The notes under the pieces were generated by a model that made no database searches, had not been told where the DNA came from, and worked only from the letters and a program-made list of their open reading frames with translations. Shown here piece after piece: positions 1 through 12,498 of a stretch of 64,000 nt of DNA; position 1 is the stretch's first letter; each line of letters opens with the position of its first letter. This DNA is from Rhabdophis nuchalis (lineage: Eukaryota; Chordata; Lepidosauria; Squamata; Natricidae): positions 80,646,875 to 80,710,874 of the forward strand of contig CM077644.1 in the NCBI GenBank assembly GCA_039707465.1, read 5' to 3'. Both the position numbers and the translations under genes were made by a program.

Positions 1-364
1 TAGGCTGCAAATTAGCTGTCAGAATGAGTATGAGTTATGATCCACATCACAATTTTCTGGGAAAACAAACAAATTGCAAGTGGAAATGTTTGTATGCAAA
101 AAAAACCAACCCTGGTTTTTCTTCTTCTTCTTCTTTCATTTTAGGTATCTTTTACTTTAATTTCACTGGTGGGATGAACTGTTCCCTTTCAGGTTTCTTC
201 AAAAAGTCCAAAAGTTATGACATTTTATGTTGCACTCCCTTCACATTGTTCAGTTTTATGGACTAGAAGCTTGATAGTTTGGTTTTTAAAAAGATTTGTT
301 CTGGGAAAATTAATTTTAAGTTTTGCAATGTGCTCACAATATAAGTGAGCAGAGTCTTATGTAT
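1..364. other. unique non-coding sequence
   Basis: AT-rich sequence with only a short TTC run near 120. I see no repeat family, exon or signal in it. Confidence 0.5.
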
Positions 365-2130
365 CAGTGGTGGGATTCAATTTTTTTTACTACCGGTTCT
401 GTGGGTGTGGCTTGGTAGGCATGACATGACTTGGTGGGTGTGGCTTGGTGGGTGTGGCAGGGGAAAGATACTGTAAAATATCCATTTGTCTACCCTAGAC
501 GAGTTCAAATCACCAGAACCGGATGGATTACACCCCAGGGTTCTGAAGGAACTGGCAGATGAGATCTCAGAACCCCTGAACTATATCTTTCAGACATCCT
601 GGATCACCAGGGAACTGTCAAAAGACTGGAAAAGAGCTGATGTGGTTCCCATCTTCAAAAAAGGAGAAAAAAATAGATCCAGGAAACTATAGACCTATCA
701 GCCTGACCTCAATACGAGGGAAGATTCTGGAAAAGATAATCAAGCAACGAATTAGTGAACACCTAGAAGTAAACAAAGTAATAGCCAAAAGCCAACATGG
801 GTTTGTCAAAAACAGATCATGCCAGACTAATCTTATTGCATTCTTTGACAAAGTGACAAAATTAGTGGACCAGAGGAATGCTATTGATATAATTTACTTG
901 GACTTCAGCAAGGCATTTGATAAAGTAGACCATAACATACTACTAGATAAAGTAGAAAAATGTGGGTTAGGCAGCATCACCACCAGATGGATTTGTAACT
1001 GGCTGACCAACCACACTCAATGTGTAGTGCTCAATGGAACTGCATCTACATGGAAGGAAGTATGCAGTGGAGTACCACAAGGCTCTGTTTTAGGCCCAGT
1101 ACTCTTTAACATCTTCATCAATGATTTGGATGAGGGGATAAATTTGCAGATGACACCAAGATAGCCAAAACTCCAGAAGATAGGCTTAAGATACAGAAGG
1201 ATATTGACAAACTTAAACATTGGGAACTATCTAACAAAATGAAATTCAATGGTGAAAAAAGTAAAGTTCTACATTTAGGCAAGAAAAACAAAATGCACAG
1301 GTACAGTATAGGTGGTACCTTGCTCAATAGTAGCAACTGTGAGAGGGATCTTGGAATCCTAGTGGACAACCATTTAAATATGAGCCAGCAGTGTGCAGCA
1401 GCTGCCAAAAAAGCCAACACAGTTCAAAGTGCATAAACAGGGATAGACTCAAGATCACGTGAAGTGTTAATACCACTTTATAATGCCTTGGTAAGGCCAC
1501 ATTTGGAATACTGCATTCAGTTTTGGTCGCCACAATGTAAAAAAGATGTGGAGACTCCAGAAAGAGTGCAGAGAAGAGCAACAAAGATGATTAGTGGACT
1601 GGAGACTAAAACATATGAGGAACGGTTGCAGGAACTGGGTATGTCTAGTTTAATGAAAAGAAGGACTAAGGGAGACATGATAGCTGTGGTCCAATATCTC
1701 AGGGGTTGCCACAAAAAAGAGGGAGTCAATCTATTCTCCAAAGCACCTGAGAGCAGAACAAGAAGCAGTGGGTGGAAACTAATCAAGAAGAGAAGCAACT
1801 TAGAACTGAGGAGAAACTTCCTGACAGTTAGGACAATTAATCAGTAGAACAACTTGCCTCCAGAAGTTGTGAATGCCCCAACACTGCAAGTCTTTAAGAA
1901 GATGTTGGATAGCCATTTGTCTGAAATGGTATAAGGTTTCCTGCCTAGGCAGGGGGTTGGACTAGAAGACCTCCAAGGTCCCTTCCAACTCTGTATTGGA
2001 GTAGGTTGGGAATGGAGATTTTACAGGATACTTTCCTTGCCACACCCACCAAGCGATGACCACCAAGCCATTCATGCCCGCCATGCTACGACCATAGAAC
2101 TGGTAACAAAAAATTTGAATCCCACCACTG
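365..2130 (+). mobile_element. foldback hAT-like element split by a CR1 LINE
   Basis: The left end at 365 starts CAGTGGTGGGATTC and the right end at 2130 finishes GAATCCCACCACTG, so the two outer arms (about 365-484 and 2012-2130) are inverted copies of one another. Both arms carry the same GGTGGGTGTGGC-rich stretch and a GTAAAAT..CCATT stretch. The same family recurs at 36.1, 36.6, 15.3, 25.0 and 55.4 kb, where 8-bp duplications support hAT membership. Here the flanking 8-mers match at only 4 of 8 positions, so no target duplication is claimed. The CR1 insertion at about 485-2010 makes the total length misleading. Confidence 0.75.
485..2010 (+). pseudogene. CR1 LINE reverse transcriptase, 5'-truncated and broken
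   Basis: This is the 3' half of a CR1-clade LINE. The 486-1164 stretch reads in two frames as reverse transcriptase: KSPEPDGLHPRVLKEL, then NYRPISLTS, the catalytic block [16 protein letters not shown] (motif A aspartate) and [20 protein letters not shown] (motif B). The FADD catalytic box is at 1143-1154 but in another frame, after a small deletion, so the enzyme is dead. Downstream frames at 1239-1436 and 1464-1847 are the CR1 C-terminal region ([16 protein letters not shown]). The end near 1940-2000 has the usual CR1 tail, GGTTGGACTAGAAGACCTCC. The endonuclease and ORF1 are missing, as in most 5'-truncated CR1 copies. It sits inside the hAT at 365-2130. Confidence 0.92.
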
Positions 2131-2574
2131 AGTTGTACTGATGACTACATAGACACCATCATATATATTTTGGGGCGCTAACTCAAAAGTAGGCTTCCAC
2201 TGTCTTATTCATAGATATGTGTTACCTTTTCAGTCTAACCTAACTTTTTTAATTTAACCAACATATTTAACAGGCCTGATCCTGTAAAATATCTGAATAG
2301 AAAGTTAGCTATTGTTATACGTTAAGCTCCTGAGATTAGAAAAGAGACAAAAACCTTTATTATTTAGATTACCCACCTTCAGAAATCATAAGAAATAGCC
2401 CACTGCAAATGGAATTCTGAAACAAATGGTCAAGTTTTGATTTTGTGGGCCTTAGTTAGTTTCAAAACAAAACAAACCATGTTTGTGTGTAGGCTGTCCC
2501 AGATCTTTCCCTCTGTACCAAACATATTATGATTATTAAAAGAAGATTGATGAGCCCTTTACATTTAACTGTAA
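2131..2574. other. unclassified AT-rich sequence
   Basis: No repeat family or coding signal recognised between the hAT and the LTR. Confidence 0.4.
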
Positions 2575-3130
2575 AGCTAGTCCTGGATGCTGGAGAAAGC
2601 TCGGATGAGGGCTCTGCATCGGAGGCAGTGATGGGGCCAAGGCCATCTGACAGTTCTCAGCTGCCTTCGGATCTAGACAGCAGTGAGGCAGAGGAACAGC
2701 TGGAGTCTGTTCCCAGTATGCACATGCGCAGAGCTGCTAGGAGAAAAGAACAGCTCAGAAATCAAAATCGACTTGGGAGTAAAGCTACAGATGGATAGTG
2801 AATGGCCCCTCCCAAAGGAAATAAAAGAGGAGCGAAAGGGGAGTGGGCTTTTGCAGGAAACAATTTGTTCATTCATTTCAGGAGTGTGAAGATCTGTCCG
2901 TGAATCTCAGAGACTCTGTGCCAAGTCTTTCCTTGCACATCACTGCATTTGGAAAATATTTACATAGCAGCTTTCCAAGCTAGATAAGGTTGGTGGTCAT
3001 AAACTGACCTTTAAAAGACTGATTACCAGGCCTTTGCTGAATGTGAATGTGGGAGGAATTAACATTTGTTTAATAAAAGGGTTTTGTCGGGAATCTGCTT
3101 CGTGCTTTTTGAGGAAGCCTAGGTCAGAAC
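2575..3130 (+). repeat. solo LTR, 5'-truncated (copy A)
   Basis: This matches, with moderate divergence, the longer LTR on the minus strand at 11,867-12,498. It lacks roughly the first 90 bases of that copy. A TATA-like AAATAAAAGAGG lies near 2820 and a polyadenylation signal (TTTAATAAAAGGG) near 3068. The end AGCCTAGGTCAGAAC at 3121-3130 matches the other copies. No internal gag or pol sequence adjoins it, so it is best read as a solo LTR. The superfamily (Gypsy or ERV) cannot be set from the LTR alone. The 89-codon open frame at 2529-2798 is incidental. Confidence 0.7.
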
Positions 3131-4572
3131 TCATTGTTTCCCTGTTTCTAGCCTGATGCCTTTAACCACTCTATCACACTGGCTTTTGTTTTGTCATATC
3201 TGAATATAAATGAGAACTAATATAAAAAAATAAACATGGGAAAACCAGTTAAATCTCATCCAACCATTTTTCTTGCCCTCACACAGGATAATTCCACAAA
3301 TGACAACCCTCCATTATTTTTGTGCTGAGCTTAGATCCCTTAAGAAACCCAGCCTCTTTTGCTAATTCAGAGTTTCTATCCACACCTAACTTTCTACATG
3401 TAGTTACCTCCCATGATGCTTCCTTCCCTCCCTCCCTCTCTCCCCACTTTACCTTGCTGTATCACGAAGCAGAACTTGCAGGTAGAGATGCTGAAGGCCA
3501 AGACATTGTTAAAGTAATTTGGGGAGAGTGTGAGAAAGATTTTCTTTCTAGTTAAGAAAGAAATGAGCAAAGGGAAAGGAGACGGGAGGAAATTGGCTAG
3601 AGAGAAATCACAGCACATTTCTTAAATGTACAGGCCAGAAACTTAGCCATCTCAAAAAAAGCAAGTTCATATTGGGCATGCTGGAGTGTTTAAAAGAAGC
3701 ATTAGCATAATCACTCTCCAGCTTGCAATACTTTATCTCCTTACCATGGTCACCTTCTTTTCAGCGTTGGGTAATGCAATAATACAGCTGCTCCCATAAT
3801 AGGCACACAATGCCAGACTTGTATCTTTACAACAGTAAGAGTCTGAGATATGAAAAGTGCAGATGTGTAATTGCAGTAGAACTGAAAGTGCAAGTGTTTG
3901 TAAAACTGCAGTTTGTAGTAGGGCAAGAGGGGGTTGGAGGGAGGGAGAGAGAGAAGAAGGGGAAGAAGGAGGGAGGGAGAGAGAGAGAGAAAGAAAGAGA
4001 GGATGATGATGATGATGATGATGATGATGTCCCAGCCTTTGGTTCTTCCTATCGCTGTTGGCAGTTATGCAATTTGTAACCAATTTGGTGTTTAATCTCT
4101 CTCTCATATCCTTACAAGCACATCTAGCAGGAAAACCCATTACAACAAGCTGTTTGGAAATGAGATTGATATGTTTTCAAATGAAAAATAATAATCTAAA
4201 TGTGTGGCAGGAAAAAAAACCAATTTACCCCTGATAGTTTTAAATCTCATTTGTCATATTGTAAAGAGGAAAATCCACCGTCTGTAACAGTCTAAATTTT
4301 CCTTTCAGTACAAATACTTGTTCCATAAGAATGATAATAATAATGTATGCAGCTTTACAAATAAATGGATATAAAGCCAGAATTGAGAAGAGAGCAACAG
4401 CCAGAAAATGGCATCTCTGCAAAGAGGTTGAAGAAACAGTGGACCCAGCTAGTTAATTGTTGGACGAAGATCGCATAAACTGACTATATACAGCAGCATG
4501 ACAGAATAGCAACAATAGTGCATTGGAATATCTGCAAGGAATACCACTTTCTTGCAAGAAAGAACTGATAGC
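3131..4572. other. non-coding; purine-rich tract and (GAT)n inside
   Basis: Mostly unclassified sequence. A GGGAGAGAGA-type purine tract covers about 3935-4001 and runs into a clean (GAT)n microsatellite at 4002-4029. Apparent poly-Asp and poly-His frames here are only the microsatellite read in frame. Confidence 0.6.
4002..4029. repeat. (GAT)n microsatellite
   Basis: Uninterrupted GAT units directly after a GA-rich tract. Confidence 0.95.
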
Positions 4573-4805
4573 AATAGCACTTAGACTTACATACCGCTTT
4601 ATAATTATTTACAGTCCACTCTAAGTGGTTTTATATACAATATTGACTTCAACAATCTTGGTCCTCATTTTACCCACCTCGGAAGGATGGAAGACTGAGT
4701 CAACATTGAGCCTGGTAGAAAATGAACGGCTAAATTGCAGACAGCCAATAGTCAGCAGAAGTGGTCTGAAGTACTGCCCTCTAACCACTGTGCCACCGAG
4801 GCTCT
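4573..4805 (-). mobile_element. tRNA-derived SINE with Bov-B-like tail (Sauria SINE type)
   Basis: Read on the minus strand it starts GGTGGCACAGTGGTTAGAG (Pol III box A region), passes a degraded box B and carries the block GGGTAAAATGAGGACC. It ends with ATAAGTCTAAGTGCTATTGC. The same order is seen in the copies at 62.25 and 63.0 kb. The tail resembles Bov-B LINE 3' ends, as known for Sauria SINEs. The head directly abuts the hAT at 4810 and its duplication. Confidence 0.85.
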
Positions 4806-4809
4806 AATA

Positions 4810-5177
4810 CTGTGATAGCGAACCTATGGCACAGGTGCCACAGGTGGCACACGGAACCATTTCTTAGGGCACGCAAGGCGTTGCCCTGTCAGCTCTAGCG
4901 CGCTTGTGTGCGCTGGCCAGCTGATTTAGGCCTTCTTTTGAGGCCACTTTTATCCCTCTGGAGGCTTCAGGGAAGCTCCTGAAGCCTCTGGAGGAGGGGA
5001 GGCTGTTTTCACCCTCCCCAGGCTCCTAGAAAGCCTCTGGAGCCTGGGGAGGGGAAAAAAGCATGCCAAAAGCAGAGGGTCACGCACATAGCATTATGGG
5101 TGTGGCACGCCCATGCACGATCCCCCTGCGCTCCCCCCGCTTTTGGCACGCAAGCCAAAAAAGGTTAGCCATCACTG
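4810..5177 (-). mobile_element. hAT non-autonomous element with perfect 8-bp duplication
   Basis: The ends are CTGTGATAGCGAACC at 4810 and GGTTAGCCATCACTG at 5177 (inverted terminal repeats with one changed base). Both are flanked by CTCTAATA (4802-4809 and 5178-5185), a perfect 8-bp target duplication diagnostic of hAT. It has no transposase. The same family is at 39,855-40,301, and an end fragment lies at 5,844. It inserted at the head of the SINE at 4573-4805. Confidence 0.93.
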
Positions 5178-5185
5178 CTCTAATA

Positions 5186-5765
5186 GGTCCGTAACATAGA
5201 GAAAGTAATAAAAATGAAGATGCTAAAATGCTTTGGACTTTAAAATTCAAACAGACAAGCATCTACCCTCCCAATACCTCAGACTTAACATAAGAGAGGC
5301 AAAAAAAAAAAAAAAAAGTCTGGGGAATAGAGATTGCAGCGCCTGGAGACAGCAGAATAGAAGAAAAAGAAATGGGGAAAAAAATCAGAGAATACAAAGA
5401 CCTAAAAAAAAAGTATGACTGTGGAAAAAGAAAGCAAAGATTGCACTAATAGAAATAGGAGCCTTGGGTGCAATCGAAAAACAAATTATGGAGTGACACT
5501 TGAACACTATTGGCATTCAATCGGAATCACAGTGTTTTGTGAATATTCCAATAGTAATTCAGTCCTGGTTGATCAAATATTTGCAGAGAAATTCTGGAAT
5601 GGCTGGGGAATTGAATTTGTGGTTTTTGAACTGAACCACAACACATACAGTGCTGTTGAAACAATTGTATATTTATAGATAAAGATAATTATGTACGCTG
5701 TAATATTTTGTCTGGCTTTTGAAATCTAGAGAAAAGACAGCCATTTATTGTTCACAATGGACTAC
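5186..5765. other. unclassified AT-rich sequence
   Basis: Contains a poly-A run near 5300 and no recognised family. The 87-codon frame at 5415-5678 has no recognised similarity. Confidence 0.45.
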
Positions 5766-5843
5766 AAATAATAGAATAATAGACTTGGAAGGGTCTTGGA
5801 GGTCTTCAAGTCCAACCTCCTGCTCAAGCAGGAAACCCTATAC
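5766..5843 (-). repeat. CR1 LINE 3' end fragment
   Basis: AATAATAGAATAATAGA followed by CTTGGAAGGGTCTTGGAGG and GCAGGAAACCCTATACC is the reverse strand of the CR1 tail seen at 1940-2000. The pentamer-like AATAG tail is the usual microsatellite seed of snake CR1 elements. Confidence 0.85.
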
Positions 5844-6117
5844 CAGTGATGGCTAAACTTTTCTGGACCAAGTGCCCAAAGCACATGCACAAGCCCCTAA
5901 AATGCAATGCATGTGCAGCCCCCCACATATGTACCCTGGTCCTCCCCACGTGCACATGCACCCACACATGTGCCCTGCCCCCGCAGGTGCACACACGCTC
6001 CCTATATGTCGCCTACCCCCATGCATGCTCATGTGGCCCCCTGCATGCACCCACCCCTTCTGCCCATGTGTGTGCCCCCCTCATCTGCCCTTCCCTCCTG
6101 TGCATGCATGGCAGAGA
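5844..6117 (+). mobile_element. hAT element fragment (same family as 4810-5177)
   Basis: Starts CAGTGATGGCTAAACTTTTCT, the inverted terminal repeat of the 4810-5177 family. The interior is a CA/CATG-rich stretch. No matching right end was found, so it is truncated or diverged. The overlapping 60-100 codon frames here are compositional. Confidence 0.7.
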
Positions 6118-6627
6118 CCCAAAGATAAAAGAAAAGATGACTTGCAAATAGAAACTAGAAAAAATCAGTATTAAGATACTAAATTAACCAAACAGTGGTT
6201 TAATGGATTGCAATTGCAGTAGATGTAAGTGTAAGGTGTTTTTTTTTTTTAATCTGAAAAAGTTTAACAAAGAGCAATCTAAGATGTAATAAAAATACAA
6301 TGCAGAAGACAGAACAGCATTCAAAAACTAAGCTAGATCAACTTATTCCAGTGAATTTGCTGTACAATAAGCCACCTAACCCCATGGCTAGTCATTGGTC
6401 AGTATTTGGTTGTGGCCAGATCACTAAAATATTGATTCATAAAATTCCCCATCAAGTTCGGTCAAGTTTGGTTAAGGCACCAGGCTAGAAATTGGGAGAT
6501 CATGCCTTTAAATACCATCTTAGCCATGAAAACCAGGTGAATGTTCTTGGCCAGACACTGTCTCTCAGCCCAACCCACCTCACAGGATTTTTGTTGAGAG
6601 GACAACAAGAGAAAAAATATTAGATTG

Positions 6628-6705
6628 GTTTAACACCTTGACTTTATTGTAAAAGTAATAAAGGCAGTTTAACACCTTGACTTTATTGTAAAAGTAATAA
6701 AGGCA
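6628..6705. repeat. tandem duplication, 39-bp unit, two copies
   Basis: GTTTAACACCTTGACTTTAT and the rest of a 39-base unit, ending AAAGTAATAAAGGCA, occur twice head to tail at 6628-6666 and 6667-6705 with no mismatch visible. Confidence 0.9.
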
Positions 6706-6712
6706 GTATACA

Positions 6713-6752
6713 TATCAATCAATCAATCAATCAATCAATTAATCAATCAATA
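6713..6752. repeat. (ATCA)n microsatellite
   Basis: CAAT/ATCA tetranucleotide units with one interruption (ATTA). Confidence 0.9.
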
Positions 6753-6895
6753 ATCTATCCATCCCAGGGCAAATGGGAAATACTCCCATCCTCTGCCTCT
6801 CACATTTTGATCCAACAGAAGCTCAACTAAATTCTACTCCTGACAGAAGGAAGGGAAACAGCTATGAAAATTAGGCACGGTTTTTTTATGTTTTA

Positions 6896-8287
<1,392 letters not shown>

Positions 8288-9820
8288 AGACAGAGATAGC
8301 TAACCAATGCTGGGTCCAGGGAAGGCTTCTTGAGGAGGGGCCTCACCATCGCCTCTTTCAAGATGGTCGGCAAGAACCCCTCACTCAAAGAAGCATTTAC
8401 TACTTCCTGGAGCCTGTCTCGTGAGACCTCCCAGGATGCCAGTACAAGCCAGGAGGGACACGGGTCCAATAAATATGTGGTGGCTCTCAGTCGCCTAAGT
8501 AACCTGTCCATATCGTTGGAAGTAACAGAGTTAAACTCCTCCCAAAAAGAAGTCTCAAGACCTGTCTCCGGAATTCCCCCTAGACTACTTTCCATGGAGA
8601 CCATCTCGTTCCGGATCTGAGCGATTTTATCCTGCAGATATTCTCCAAATTCTTCAGCTCTGCACTGCAGAGGGGCTTCCCGCGGCCTCTGTTGAAGGAG
8701 GGAGCGGGTCACCCCAAACAGGGCAGCAGGGCGGTTCTCTGCAGATGCTATAAGAGTGGCACAGTAATGACGTTTGGCCACTCTTATTGCCACAAGGTAA
8801 GTCTTCAAATGGGCTCTTACCTGTGTTCGGTCAGATTCAGACCGTGTGGATCTCCATCTACTCTCTAGGCGTCTCTTGCAGCATTTCATCTCCCTCAGCT
8901 CCTTAGTAAACCAAGGGGACTGGGTGACTCGGCGCCGCAAGACAGGACGCAAGGGCGCGACCCAATCCAAGGCCCCAGCGGCTGAAGTATTCCATGAGGC
9001 CACTAGGTCCTCCGTCGGGGCACGGGACAAGGTCACAGGTATTGGCCCAAGCTCTGTCTGGAACCTTTCAGGTTCCATTAGGCACCTGGGGTGGAACCAT
9101 CTAGGAGATTCTGGTTCCGCCTTCCCGTGGTGGGGTGTAGCGGTGGGAAAGTCGAGTCGGAGAAGTGAGTGATCTGACCATGACAGGGGTATGATGGCTA
9201 AATTCCCTACACCCAGATCCCTCATCTACTGGTCAGAGACAAAAATTAAATCCAGCGTGTGTCCCCCTACATGGGTGGGGTCCTGAATTACCTGGGTCAG
9301 GTCCATGGCTGTCATGGAGGCCATGAACTCCCGGGCTATCTCAGATGATTCACCTGCCGATGGCAGGTTGAAGTCCCCGAAGACTATAAGACTGGGGGTC
9401 TCCACTGCCACTCCGGCGACCACCTCGAGGAGCTTGGGCAGGGCTGCTGATACATAGCGGGGAGCCAGGTACACAATCAGCATGCCCAACTGCCTCCCCA
9501 GGCCCCATCTCACATAGAGGAACTCACAACCGGTAGTCTGAGGCACAGTGGTCTCTCTCGGCTCAAGACTTTCCTTAACAATGACCGCCGCCCCTCCACC
9601 CCTGCCTAGGGCCCACGGCTGATGAAATGCACGTTAACCTGGTGGGCACATTTCCACGAGAGGTAACCCCCCCTCGTGGCCCAACCAGGTCTCTGTAATC
9701 CCCACCAGGTCCGGCTCCCCCTCTGACACAAGGTCATTAATGAGGGGGGCTTTGTTGACCACGGACCTGGCGTTACATAGCATCAGCCTAGGGCCCCGGA
9801 TCTGTGTGCCTTGACCTCCT
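8288..9820 (-). pseudogene. L2-clade LINE 5' half: endonuclease and start of RT
   Basis: On the minus strand this reads as an apurinic-like endonuclease followed by the linker and the beginning of reverse transcriptase. Visible endonuclease motifs are [41 protein letters not shown] and SDHSLLRLDF (the catalytic Asp/His pair). The linker has SPWFTKELREMKCCKRRLESR, and the RT start has ASLSEGFLPTILKEAMVRPL followed by a degraded YRP block. One frame covers 9546-8245 with a single stop codon at 9226-9228, and another stop lies near 9634, so it is inactive but well preserved. The polymerase core and 3' end are missing, the opposite of normal 5' truncation. Confidence 0.88.
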
Positions 9821-9982
9821 AGTCAAGTTAAGTTTAGTGTTGATAAATATTCCTCTAAAAGACTGTTTGCCAAGCCTTGATGACTGTGAATGAAAGGAAT
9901 TCACAGTCACGTAAATAAAAGAGGTTTTTTCAAGGACCAAGACTCTGCTTCATGCTTGTTAAGGAAGCCTAGGTCAGAACAA
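9821..9982 (+). repeat. LTR 3' fragment (copy C)
   Basis: AAAAGACTGTTTGCCAAGCC, the signal AAATAAAAGAGG, and CTGCTTCATGCTTGTTAAGGA then AGCCTAGGTCAGAACA match the 3' third of the LTR copies at 2.6 and 11.9 kb. It abuts the L2 fragment directly. Confidence 0.75.
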
Positions 9983-11866
9983 GGGAGAGGGTGACAACAT
10001 ATATGAGAAATAGATAAATATTTTAGATGATGTCCCCTGGCACCAATTGCTCCCAAAGCATCCAGTGTTGTTTTATTACGCCTCCAAAATTTGCAGAACT
10101 TTTAGCAAGTCATAAATAAAAAGCCTTTTGAATCTTCATGTTAATTCTATAAAAACCTCTGTTGCTTATTAAGCCACGAGAGATAGCTCCCCATTGTTTC
10201 TTACCAAAGGTAATTTAGGTTTGCTGCGCCTGCATTTCTTTATGTATTGAAAGTGTCACCCATCATGCTGGATAGGCAGGCTCTGTTAATTGCTTTGTTA
10301 CAGAAAGACGGAGGTAAAAATAAAAATCCAACAAATTTATATCTGCTTTAACGCGTTTAATTTTCTTTCAAGTTTTCTTTATAAAAAAAAAAAAACAAGC
10401 CGCAGCATTCCAGCATAAAATAAATTAGAGGGGAGGAAAACACAGACAGTTCTTTGTTCCACCAGCAGTAAAAACAGAAAGCCCTCTAGGCATTCTTACC
10501 AGCAAGATGAAGTGTACAGAAAAAAATATGTACACATCGGGAAAATAAAAAGTGTGAGATAGCATTTAAATAAAAGAGGAAAGAGGAAACGGCATTATTA
10601 CTTGTATTTCTCAAAGCCATCCTCTGTCAACTGAGTTACCTGATTCTACAGGTGGAGAATATCAAAGCATTGAAATTTTAGATTGGGGGAATAAAGCTTG
10701 AAACATTGGTAAAGACAGGTGAGATTATGCTGTAATCGCCTTTTGCTTTCTATCACGAGCTTTAAAGAGCCCATAATATTAGGTGTGGGATTTGAATGTT
10801 TTAAAAACACATGAAATCTTTCAGATGCCTACAGTAATAGTCCTCCCCCCCATCCCGCCCCACTCTCTCTATTTTCATTTTCTTTACTTACTAGGAAGCA
10901 GGGCAAGGCAATTATTAACAATATTGGCAGATACAGGCTGCAAAAAGCAGATAATGAATATGGCATTCCCAACAAAAAGGTAGGCAGAGAAATGCTGTAA
11001 AAATATGTTTATAGAAGCTTGACGTTAGAACAATCTGTTTTCTTTCAGGCATAAAATCTTGCTTCCAAATACCTCTTCTCTCCCCCCCCCTCCCTCCTTT
11101 TGGTAGATGAAAGTGATGGCAATTTTAGCAATACTGAAGCTGTATGCAATAGAATCTGTGAGGCCTCGCCTGTCCATAGCTTTCAGGTCCATTCTATGGA
11201 GCAAATCTATTCAAGGACTTCCTAATAAGTATAATAAGCTTTCTTTTATTCCAGACAAGAAAACATAACTGCCCTGTGAGCTGCAGTTATAATCTCATCA
11301 TCCCCATGTAGTGTTTTTTTTTTATAATATCAGAAACATGGGCAATTTTGATTTTTTATTTTAGATAGAAAGGGGAGAATGGAATACGGTCCATTCTAAG
11401 TCAAACACACACATAACAAGGGATAGGAATAAGCAAGAGTGATCATTATTTGATTTTTTGATCTTCACCCTATAGATGTCCCTGTTTTATCCCTATCCTA
11501 GATGTGTTCTTTACCTCTGCAAAATAAAACAAAATGTATTTCAGGATCCCTATTAATTCACACTCAAAAACTGTGCAAGAGATGTATTGATGAGAGGTAA
11601 TCTCATCAATGCCCTGATGATGTTAACTAGTTGGGTAATGAAAAGTTTGCAAGGAAGCAACCATGCTCTAAGGCCACCAAGGATCCCACGGTTCAAATCT
11701 GAGCTACAAATATTCTCTTCTAGGGGTAATCTACAAATATTGCTAGTTATGTTGGTGCCTGTGTAATTTGACTTGCTAGTCTATGAATGTTGAGGGATAC
11801 ATTTTTTAAATTGGATTGTAACCATGGTCCAATAGTAGGTGAATTATTTTAAAATATGGTACCCGC
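9983..11866. other. unique non-coding sequence
   Basis: No repeat, exon or RNA gene recognised over 1.9 kb. It may be ordinary intergenic or intronic DNA; cross-species conservation could not be judged here. Confidence 0.5.
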
Positions 11867-12498
11867 TGTTCTGACCTAGGCTTCCCTAAAAAGCACAAGG
11901 CAGATTCCTGGTCCCAACAAAAACTCTTTTATTAGATGAATGTGAATTCCTGTCATTCACCTTCAGCAAAGGTCTGGTAAACAGTCTTTCAAAGTGAATT
12001 TATGACCACAGACCTTATTAACTTGGAAAGCTGCCATGTAAATATTTTCCAAACACAGTGTTGTGCAAGAAAAGACTTAGCCCAGAGTCTCTGAGATTCA
12101 CGGACAGATCTTCACACTCCTGAAATGAACAAACAAACAAACGAATTGTTTCCTGAAAAAGCCCACTCCTCTTTCGCTCCTCTTTTATTTCATATGGGAG
12201 GGGTCATTCACCGTCCACCTGTGGCCTTACTCCCAAGTTGATCCTGATTTCTGAGCTGTTTTTTCTTCTTCTGGCAGCTCTGCATATGTGCACACTGAGA
12301 ACAGCTCCAGCTGTTCCTCTGCCTCACTGCTGTCTAGCTCCATAGGAAGCTGAGAACTGCTAGATGGCCTTAGCCCCATCTCTGCCTCTAACACAGAGCC
12401 TTTGTCCTTCCCCAGCATCCAGGACTGGCCCATGTTCCTCCCCAACCTCTTCACTGTGTGACTCTGCTGCCAGCTCTGCTGGTTGCTGGCGAGCCACA
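11867..12498 (-). repeat. full-length solo LTR (copy B)
   Basis: On the minus strand it begins TGTGGCTCGCC and ends GGTCAGAACA, the TG...CA termini of an LTR, 632 bases long. It contains a TATA-like AAATAAAAGAGG and a polyadenylation signal (CTAATAAAAGAG). Copies at 2.6 and 9.8 kb are truncated versions. Flanking bases (CCCGC before, ACCCC after) give no convincing duplication. No internal retroviral or Gypsy genes are present. Confidence 0.8.

Noticed and set aside
357..2138. 8-bp target duplication for the first hAT
   Set aside because: Flanks match at only 4 of 8 positions, no better than weak chance given composition.
2529..2889. Acidic 89-codon frame as a host exon
   Set aside because: It lies inside the LTR that recurs at 11.9 kb on the other strand.
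3733..4140. Poly-His (minus) and poly-Asp (plus) frames
   Set aside because: Produced by the (GAT)n tract and the purine-rich region next to it.
5846..6174. Cys/His/Pro-rich frames of 65-101 codons
   Set aside because: They arise from CA/CATG-rich hAT interior; all six frames look alike in composition.
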